DNA from: Astropecten irregularis
Taxonomy: Eukaryota; Echinodermata; Asteroidea; Paxillosida; Astropectinidae
Direction of reading: 5' to 3'
DNA length: 64,000 bases
Assembly (NCBI GenBank): GCA_963971285.1
Contig: OZ020254.1
Location: 6,324,001-6,388,000 of the forward strand
How positions within the stretch are numbered: position 1 is the first letter of the stretch; every line of letters begins with the position of its first letter. Positions 56,401 through 64,000 of this stretch are shown one piece after another. A model generated the notes under the pieces. The model ran no database searches. It had not been told where the DNA came from and saw only the letters and a program-made list of their open reading frames with translations. The position numbers and the translations under genes are program-made.

Positions 56401-59400
56401 AAATTGCTTCGTGTCACAAGGGATTCTCTTTTACACACTTTGTTTCTTTTCAGTGTGGGCTTCTTTTTTCAGTACTTAATTTGGGAATGAAAAATATCTT
56501 TATTAAATTCATACATTTTTCATAGTGCGCTCCTTTTCTTTTTTTAATCAAATCAAAATGCGATATTCAAGTATACTGCGATGAAGAATATAGGCAGAAG
56601 TTTCGTCTTTGTATGATCTGATCATCGATTCCTTAAAATCGAACCCGAATCCGAGTCACTCCGTCGGACTGGTTCTGTATAATAAATTGTAATTGAAAAA
56701 GTGTCACGAGTATCGATACCGCACAGAACAAACGAAACTCGAACCAAATCAGAGCCTGGTACCGTTATGGTGCAAGTCGCGGCCCGCACAGTCTGAACGT
56801 CACGAATTGCAGTAGATCAAAACGAAAATCGAACATATCAAGTGAACTTGAGAAAGAAAAAGTAAGGCCACATACACACAACAACACAAAATCAAACTCA
56901 ATCGATTGAGACTTCATAATCAGCCGCAAAGGACACTATAAAGGCATAATTAAACCTTTGAAACTGTCATCAAGAGCCAATAGTATTGTAGACGATATGC
57001 TAGGATATAAAAACGACCAATTTAAAAGCGAAACCGAAGTATTATATTTCCTTGATTGATTCTGCTTTTCCCCGAATGAGAAATATGTCATGTGCAAGTG
57101 GGAAATTTATTTTCATTTTCGGTCTATTGGTTCTATTCTGAACACAATCTGCAGGATTTCTTTCTTTTTTTCGAGAAAGGATGCAAACTGGGTTATAGGT
57201 TCATATTGTAAATCTACCTTGAACTATAATTTCATAAAATTATATGATTATGACGAACGCGTCTGTTCATTGTCGAAGTGTTCTCATTGGGGCCAGGAAG
57301 TATTGGAGTCCGAGTTGTAACTGGGAAATTAGCCGCTTCGATACAGATCACTTGATTGAAATTTCCTCATTAAAAGGAAATATGGCTGTTTAAAGATAAA
57401 ACAACAATAGCAACATTAAACGATAAAACATAATATTGGGTAATAAAGGCCTAGAGTACACAGCCTCGTAAAATCTCAACCAGTCTGGTTACTTTCCAGC
57501 TAAAGCGTGAAAATATATCAGACTTCCGTGGACACAAAACCCCCGATTCAGGAAATGTGTCGGTGTTCCCGGGGGACATGCCAGAGATGTGGAAATTGCA
57601 AATAAATTATGGCGGGGGTTATTTATTATGGACGGTTTTATACACAATTTGTTAAGTCGACTTAACCACGTTGTAAATTACGGTCTTCGGGTACTGTCAC
57701 TGGCATCTTATGATAAAGCGAAAAACGAAACTGAGTATATCAGTTGTCATAGTATGCCGTAACTTTGTAAGTATTAAAAACAACTTCAATCTAGATAGAG
57801 GAGAAAGGGCAAAAATGTGGAAAAGTGCAGATTTTGTCTTCAAGTTTTTAATTAGATTTAAAGGAATGGTTGACTGATTCGATCTGTTGTCGACACGATG
57901 CGATCATTCCCGACGGTCGACATGAGCATGTTCGACAGCACAAGAAATGGCCCGGTGACCATTTTCAATCGTGCTCATGCGCAGAGCATGTGTCAATCTG
58001 TGGCGATCAAAATAATGCCGTTTGAATTAACTGCTTTCAAATCGATCAAATGATTTTTTTTTATAAGCAGTAAATCCTCAGCTTAACGAAGCCTGTCGAT
58101 CTGAAATTTTGAGCAACTAACTGAATTTGTTGCCATATTGGTGAATGATCGATTAATAAATCAGTGAGTTTATACTGCTCCGTGGTTTTATGCAATGATA
58201 AACCCCATACAAGACCTGCTTGTGTTTTAGCCAGGGAACGGCAGCTTGGGTCTGAATTCCGGGGATTAGGCCCTTGTACCGTCTCGAAGACCACGCCGTC
58301 TCCTACACCACGCCGTCTCGCGCCCGGTCAGGGCTTTGCCAACGGCCCGCTGCGCCGTGAAGTCTCGTCCGAGACAACCGCGGGATTAGACCCAGATTTC
58401 TTTTCTTTTCTTTTTAATCTCGGTTTTGAAAAAAAGAAATTGGTTTGTGTACTCTAGCTACTGAAGGAGATCTCATATGCTGACATATTACGATTCCTAT
58501 AAGGCTGATGGACAGGAAGTAGTGAAAGTATCAGGGAGAAAGTTTGTGAAGGGACCGTGAAAGTTGGTCACCTCGACGGGGCTATGGTAGCCCGTTCGGC
58601 CAGACGCCAGTAACGGGGGTCGGTGTTTACTCGGCCACGGCGAAAGGGTCCTTCACGGCGTCGATGGGCAAATAATTCCAACCAATGTAGCCCTGGTATT
58701 ACTAGCCTTACCCCCATCAAATCTCCTCCTCTATGCCCCTAGTCCACCGCATTCCGCACCCTTGTCAACATCAGTGGCGCACGGTACACCCCAATTGCCC
58801 ACTTGAGCGACTTGAGGTAGCTTGCCGTTGTACCCAAATCCGGCTGGTTTAAAAGATTATCAAACAAGTTGATTGATAACCGATGAAAAGGGGGCAGTTA
58901 TTTATCGATATTGATTTGGGGGATTGCCTTTTTTTAAGAGGGGAACAGTCTTAAAGACGGGGTCTGGAGGGTTTACCATGTAAAATCCCAAACGGTAATC
59001 CCACTTGAGGCTCGACTTCTCGTCTGTGTTTGCTGGTGAAGAAACTCTGGCAGTCGGCCACGAAGTCTAGTTCAGCTTACCATGTAGGCCTATATACCAA
59101 AAGACACATGGTCCCACGAACTTAAAAAAATTTAAGACTTAATTCTTATTAAGCGGCCATTACTCGTCGAGCTATCTTTAAACCTCGTCCATCAATCCCA
59201 ATGCTTAAAGGAGTGTTTTCGAAATTAGTTTCGTAAATGAGGACTTGCAATTCGTGTCACGGAATTCATATCAGGTTCTTCTTCTTCTTTAAGTGTCTTG
59301 TTCTTCTAGAACGTTGGCGGCCACGGAGTCTCCGTAATCTCCTATACTTTGTTATTCTTATTATTTCAATTTCACTGATCCAGCGACTGAGACTAGAGAT

Positions 59401-61839
59401 GAGGTTAACAAGTTAATAATAATGAAATGAATTTAATTTCCCCGTGATCGCGTTGTTGAAAATCTCGATGCACTTCGGGAAAACACTGACAAAAACTACA
59501 TGTAGGCCTGTATACTGGGGCGAATAAGTCCATAACGACGGATCTCAAAGTACAGATCATTCAATCAGATCAAATTCAACGGTCGTGTAACTTTCATTCA
59601 CGAAGTGCTCCATTTTTCTGATTTTCTTCCTGCAGGTCAAGACGTGGTTCCAGAACAGGAGAGCAAAATGGAGGCGAGTGAAGCAGGTAAGAAGTTAGAC
59701 AGAGATAGGCATATACTCTTCCAATTAAGGAGACTTAGAAGAGTCATTGCTCAAAGAACAAAAGAATCCAAAAGGAGACAAAAACACCCAAAATATGAAC
59801 ATCCAAAGCAGATAACAGTCATAACGCATACTCACATCAAACAAGCAAGTCAAACTCAAATTGAATTTCTACTTTTCGGTAACTTATTTTTCAACTCCAA
59901 CCAGTAAAAAAGGCAGTGTACGCACCTATACCATACAATGTACATATACATTATAAATCACCCTTATGCACTTAAGCATATACGGAACTCCGTGCACATA
60001 ACACACGGAAGGAAGGGAAGATATAATGAACCATCATTCAAAGAAATCGTGCCGAAACAATAGATGCGGGATATTTTTTTCCTCGCTTGAGATCCGGTCT
60101 GGCTGGTTGAGTTAACATGTTGCGAGCCACCACCGGCATATTCGGCACTTCACATATGGGAATGGTCATTGAAAAAATTAAATGGCGCGCACAGGAAATT
60201 ATAGCAAGCCACTAAACATACATTTTTTTATTCTAGTTCTGAGGGCGCCATCTTGGGAGTAGGGACCTAAACCCCAGTATAATGTATACTTGTAATTAAG
60301 TGAATTCATAAATCAATGCACGATTTTGATATTTGGTCATTATTTGGGGTATACTTAAACACTATAGGCCTACGTAAACCACAAAAATAGCGTTCACGGA
60401 GCGCCTCCTTCGATTAAAAAAAATGGTATCTTAATGCCACGTGTACTGGCCTATTAATGCCACGTGTACATGTATATGTGGGCAGTTACTGAAACCTTTG
60501 CACTCGGTTCGGATTTTATCGACTTTTGATGGCAAACTTGTAACTTTTAGGCAGTTCAAACACAGAGTCAGTCACACTGCCTGACATATCCAAAGCCCCT
60601 ATCAGCTAGAGTAGACGTGATAATTACCGATTGGCAGTGTTGTTTGCAAACACTTAATGGGTTCTTTCACGCCGCGCAGAGAGGCAGAGAAAACAAAACT
60701 ACTTAACGAAGTGATATTATTCTCCGTCCACCATGTACATGGACGGGGCGACCTACAGCGGGTGTTGCCCGCTTGGGTTGGGCGGTCTTTCTCGCCCAGT
60801 CGCCCGGTGGTCAGTGTGTCAATATTTGCGCTGCAAACCGCGCACAACAGCCGGACAAGAGATGCTGGTCTGTGATAGAACGCTTAATAATAATCATCAG
60901 CAGTTAATGGGTGTCACTGAGTTGACGTGTACAAGTTTCCCTTCCGTCCCTATAGTATGCAAACTCCAAAGCATTATTGCTAATTATCCAATTACTCTCA
61001 TTGTTGTATCAACCGACGAATCATTGTCTGTAACCAGTTAGGTGCAATGTGCGTGTTTGTGACTAAACAAAAATAGGATCCCATTTAAAGAAAAAAATCT
61101 GATCAGCATTACCAAATATTAAAATAATGCGGTACAAACAAAATGTCACTATGATAAGTAAATATTACATAACCATCTATGTCGGAGACAATATTGATCA
61201 GAAATTGTATTCTATTTACGTGCAATTTCGAATAGTGCGTCTTCTAGAGATGTAGGAGATGTTGGCCTCGGGTCATTCCGTGTACAGTATTCGTTTATTT
61301 GGGGCTGCTAATGGAATAACACTAATTAAATTGCATCTATAACGACTTCATATTCCTATACAGCCTTACAAAGTGAACGTAAATATCAAACGTTTTAAAC
61401 CAACGCTCTGCAGTCCTGGACAATGACTCAAAATTGTAAACCGGGACTTTGGTTCTATAGCACCGCACTCATATCATACACCGTCTTGCCTGGCGACAGT
61501 GGTTAAGGATTTCCTGTGTGCTTTTAAATAGCACCCACAAGGCGCCAATTCTAATGGTTTTTCAAGGAAACATGGCTGCCGGATCAAAGTTCCGGAACCT
61601 TTTGATGAAGGTCAAAGGTGACTAATACAGAACTTCTTTTGTTTTTTTCCTTCTACTTTCAGGAGGTGCCAACAGGAAAGGGAGAAGGTGACGAGAACTG
61701 CGGCGATTCTCACGATAACCCGCGAGATTTGGACCGAGAGGAGTTCAGAGGGGACCAGGTACTGACTAATGGTACGTCCCGCAGCGGGTTCACGCACAGG
61801 GCAGGAGATGGGGCCTCGTTAGAACAGAAGGAGGTCTGA
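44022..61839 (+). CDS. Hhex: Hhex (Hex/PRH) homeobox transcription factor, complete four-exon gene
   Basis: The coding sequence is join(44022..44466,56062..56246,59636..59686,61663..61839), giving 285 residues (human HHEX is about 270). The N-terminal half is rich in Pro, His and Asn. It contains TPFYIDNILG (60-69), the eh1-like repression motif conserved in Hex proteins. Exon 2 opens with PFLWNPFIQRPLHKRK (153-168). The homeodomain (167-226) reads GGQVRFSNDQTMELEKKFES... and ends VKTWFQNRRAKWRRVKQ, with Gln at position 50. This combination is diagnostic of Hhex, known in vertebrates as a mainly repressive regulator of anterior endoderm, liver, thyroid, endothelial and blood precursors. The tail (228-285) is acidic, as in the family. 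Introns are phase 1, 0 and 0. The four-exon plan, with the homeodomain split before VKTWFQ, matches vertebrate HHEX as I recall it. An in-frame TGA at 44001-44003 supports the start. Confidence 0.97.
45223..45281 (+). repeat. Dispersed repeat copy (AGTTAGGAGGGTCTGACG unit)
   Basis: Single copy of the unit found as an inverted pair at 25031-25133; contains GTTTCGATCCTAGCAGGATC. Confidence 0.6.
50091..50307. mobile_element. Foldback element in Hhex intron 1
   Basis: Imperfect arms of about 80 bp: 50091-50175 and 50229-50307 are reverse complements (shared AAAAGAAGGTA, GTGACACCATGTAA, CTGTGAGAGTGT, CTGAGAAGAAT), with a loop of about 50 bp. No coding sequence. A 10-base CCCTTCGTCG is present on both flanks (50048, 50314). 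Confidence 0.75.
52818..52890 (-). mobile_element. tRNA-like element / tRNA-derived SINE
   Basis: On the minus strand it starts GGGCTGGATAGCTCAGTTGG, has an A box (TAGCTCAGTTGG) and a B box (GATTCGAATC), and ends CCAGCC, pairing with the 5' GGCTGG. The anticodon and T stems pair poorly, so it is not a convincing functional tRNA. A 3' tail (AATTTTTCTTTGTTCAC) is related to that at 63227. Confidence 0.6.
55649..55700 (+). repeat. Dispersed repeat copy (AGTTAGGAGGGCCTGACG unit)
   Basis: Third copy of the same unit, with GTTCCGATCCCGATCAGGAT. It begins TACTTAGAGTTAGGAGG, like the right arm at 25083-25133. Confidence 0.6.
56062..56246 (+). CDS. Hhex: Hhex exon 2 (homeodomain helices 1-2)
   Basis: The acceptor is a long CT-rich tract ending TTTGCAG at 56061, and the donor is CAG|GTAAGG at 56246/56247. 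The exon completes Val149 and encodes residues 149-210, including homeodomain positions 1-44. The LWNPFIQRPLHKRKGGQVRF segment is nearly identical to Hhex of other animals. Confidence 0.96.
56247..59635 (+). other. Hhex intron 2 (3.4 kb)
   Basis: This is a phase-0 intron interrupting the homeodomain between helix 2 and the recognition helix. It contains AT-rich sequence, one TAGGCCTA at 59085-59092 and short GC-richer stretches near 58280-58700. I see no additional exon or recognised repeat. Confidence 0.8.
59636..59686 (+). CDS. Hhex: Hhex exon 3 (homeodomain recognition helix, 51-bp micro-exon)
   Basis: A 17-codon exon encodes VKTWFQNRRAKWRRVKQ, the recognition helix. It is bounded by TTCCTGCAG and GTAAGA, phase 0 on both sides. 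It is too short to be found by length-based ORF calling and is recognised by the WFQNRRAKW signature. Confidence 0.96.
59687..61662 (+). other. Hhex intron 3 (2.0 kb)
   Basis: A phase-0 intron. It contains a 16-bp direct duplication carrying two CACGTG E-boxes (60431-60469) and one TAGGCCTA (60365-60372). Nothing else was recognised. Confidence 0.8.
61663..61839 (+). CDS. Hhex: Hhex exon 4 (acidic C-terminal tail)
   Basis: The acceptor is CTACTTTCAG at 61662 and the exon runs in phase 0 to TGA at 61837-61839. It encodes 58 residues starting EVPTGKGEGDENCGDS and rich in Asp/Glu, consistent with the acidic C-terminal domain of Hex proteins. Primary sequence conservation is low, as usual for this part of the family. 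Confidence 0.88.
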   Translation, partial: EVPTGKGEGDENCGDSHDNPRDLDREEFRGDQVLTNGTSRSGFTHRAGDGASLEQKEV

Positions 61840-62767
61840 TCACGATTGAAGATCAAGTCAAGTCCTCCTCCGAACTACAATGTATATCGCAAGGTGAAAA
61901 CACGTCACGCAAGTCTTGGCACAGAGATGCGACTATATGAACCGTTTTTATCATGAATGTGTCAGTTATGAACGCATTATGCGTGTATACGCGTATTATA
62001 CGGACGCCTCGACGAACTGGAGCCGAGATGGGGAAGGTGCCGTCATGCGAGAGTGTCTCACCGCGACGAGATCACCCTGGAACACAGAGTCTGTCCCGCC
62101 CAGTGTGCAAGTGACGAGATCGAACGTGGTCGGCATTGAACTCCAAGAACAAACGAGATCCCGCACGACCGTGCCACCCATACGGCCATCCTCCCCGGCA
62201 ATCGCGCCGACACCGAGGTCCCAAAATCCCGCTGGATTAACTGCAGACATTACACCGCGGAGATCATGGGAGTAAAAGTTGAACGCGCCAACATTCTCAA
62301 CCAATCCACTATCATAAAAAAATAATCCTTATTAAAGCGGGTTCAGTATACTGTATTTACAAACTGAACATCTTGTTGTCGTTGTTGTTTCCTCCTTGTA
62401 ACAAACTCCTTTGGTTATTTAAGAATTTTGAGATATTTATGTAAAATTTTGATGTCTATTATAAACTGCGGTGCCGTCAGGGGCTCCGAATTGTAAGAAT
62501 TTGTATAACTACATGTATGTATGTACATGATTTCTTTCTCTTTTTTTAATAATTAATCAAGCTTCAACGTGCACATAATTATCGCTGAAAACGAGTTAGT
62601 TGAGTCGCTATAAGAATGATTCACCATGCAACTCAATCTCATATTTTCCATACAAGTTCACGCGAGAATGAGACTTTACTTTTCGGGGCAATTCTGGGAT
62701 CTAGAAGTTGCCGAAATGGTAAGGTTTCGTTCATGATGGGTTTGTTCGAAAACCAGAACTTGCGCAA

Positions 62768-62773
62768 AATAAA
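62768..62773 (+). terminator. Candidate Hhex polyadenylation signal (proximal)
   Basis: An AATAAA lies about 930 bases after the Hhex stop. A second AATAAA at 63441-63446 lies beyond the tRNA-like element. Which, if either, is used cannot be told from sequence. Confidence 0.3.
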
Positions 62774-63114
62774 GAACACTGCTATAGTGCTAAATATATT
62801 GAAACAAAAGGCAAAAGCATTTCAGTACAAGGGACCCCTATAGCTTATAGCTGTTGACGGGTTTTGAAGTCAATAATGATGTGCTTTATAACACGAGAAC
62901 CGGAAGAGATTAACTATAGATGAAGACATGGCCTTGGTGAATAACCGTGAATTCACGGTCTCAACACAGGGGGCTACGGGGAGACATAATATGGTTGCTG
63001 AATCACAGTGACATGCACACTATTATAACTGCAATGCAGAAGGGCAGTGACACTGTGTGCATGTACTGAATTATGGGCTGTTAAAAAATGAAATCGATAA
63101 GTGTATAATTTGTC

Positions 63115-63248
63115 ATTGAAAATTGAACAAAGAAAAATAGGGCTGGGTGGCTCAGTTGGTAAGAGCGTCTGTATATACCGTACCGTATTCCGGACGTCGC
63201 TGGTTCGAATCCCGCTCCATTCCATTCTATTTTTGTTCAGTTTTCAAT
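63115..63248 (+). mobile_element. tRNA-like element between inverted repeats
   Basis: A tRNA-like core at 63141-63222 (A box TGGCTCAGTTGG, B box GGTTCGAATCC) is flanked by imperfect inverted arms of 22-26 bp at 63115-63140 and 63227-63248 (ATTGAAAA.TGAACAAA...AATAG). The spacing between the boxes and the stem pairing are not those of a normal tRNA. It lies in the Hhex 3' flank. Confidence 0.6.
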
Positions 63249-64000
63249 CTAGTCAGTTTCCCTTGGTGTATAATTTGTATTGGGTTCAACAACCGTGTGC
63301 ACTTTGTTTAATATCACGGTATAGTTTCAGAATAATTTCCAAAATATTTGCAATCACATTATCACTCTGCAATCTGCGCCCTGTCTTCTTTTTCTGTGCA
63401 GAAGGAATTATGTTAATTATAATTGATCAGATTTTATTTCAATAAACATTATATTAATCTGGGATGCGTCATGTAATGGAGATGAATCATACTAATTGTA
63501 CAAGTGCAAACCTTTTTTAAATTAATTTGCAGGGCACTAATTATTTTTTGAAACCCGGAATTTTGAAAAAGTTTGGAAACCAGCTCATTTTGTGAAATCC
63601 AAATTGGGTTGAATTGGTGTGAATATATAGTGGATATGTATACATAAATCTGGACATTCCACGGAGTGGAGAATTAAATTGTTGTCGCAGCTCTTGAAGT
63701 TGTGTTTTACTGTAAATTTCGTTTAGTAGAAGAAAAAACACAATCTTTGGACAACATTCCGTGAGCAGCTCAGATGGTTAGTTGGTCAGGGCCAAGCGCC
63801 CTTATAGGCCTATCTATTATAACACTTTTGTATAAAATATGGTATTTTCTGACAAATTGTCTTTGTGTGTATTTCTGCGGTTTTTTTGTAAAAGTGAATA
63901 AATTATATAAAGTCGAAGTGCTTTACGAACACAAACCTTTTCATTGCGTGTATTGAATTTGGTTCAGAAAGGGGCAAGGCCACTTTTCCATTGCATTTCA

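Larger units (their letters stand above)
61840..64000. other. Hhex 3' UTR and downstream flank
   Basis: AT-rich, with candidate polyadenylation signals, the tRNA-like element at 63115-63248 and one TAGGCCTA at 63805. A 119-codon open frame right after the stop (61916-62275) is probably 3' UTR. Confidence 0.6.

Overview
This window looks like animal nuclear DNA, most likely from a marine invertebrate and probably a deuterostome (hemichordate, amphioxus or echinoderm grade). The reasons are intron-bearing ANTP-class homeobox genes with vertebrate-like homeodomains, an AT-rich non-coding background, abundant MITE, foldback and SINE-type repeats, and no bacterial-style gene packing. The species cannot be fixed from sequence alone.

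Only two protein-coding genes are supported, and both are complete. On the minus strand at 4530-7887 is Hmx (NK5 family): two exons, 347 residues, one 2.3-kb intron. On the plus strand at 44022-61839 is Hhex (Hex/PRH): four exons, 285 residues, introns of 11.6, 3.4 and 2.0 kb. Splice sites, phases and homeodomains join cleanly in both, and each start codon has an in-frame upstream stop. The genes are divergent (head to head) across about 36 kb with no other convincing gene. Both families belong to the NK-like homeobox group, so the pair may be a remnant of an ancestral NK-type cluster. The spacer and the long first intron of Hhex are the natural places for their regulatory DNA.

Layout. 1-4529: Hmx downstream flank with two MITEs and a CpG-rich palindrome. 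4530-7887: Hmx. 7888-12800: Hmx upstream flank, with a decayed MITE and a tRNA-like fragment. 12841-14410: two related A/C-rich minisatellite arrays (32-bp and 47-bp units). 15757-17073: nested palindromic elements. 19382-33291: foldbacks, MITEs, a SINE/LINE tail inserted into one copy of a local duplication, and a perfect hairpin. 40421-44021: a MITE, C-tracts and the Hhex 5' flank. 44022-61839: Hhex, whose first intron holds a foldback, a tRNA-like SINE and a TATA-like site. 61840-64000: Hhex 3' flank with a tRNA-like element between inverted repeats.

Two signals span the window. One is a MITE family in eight copies, several bounded by TTAA at one or both ends. The other is the palindromic octamer TAGGCCTA, counted by eye at least 28 times, all in non-coding DNA, against roughly one expected.
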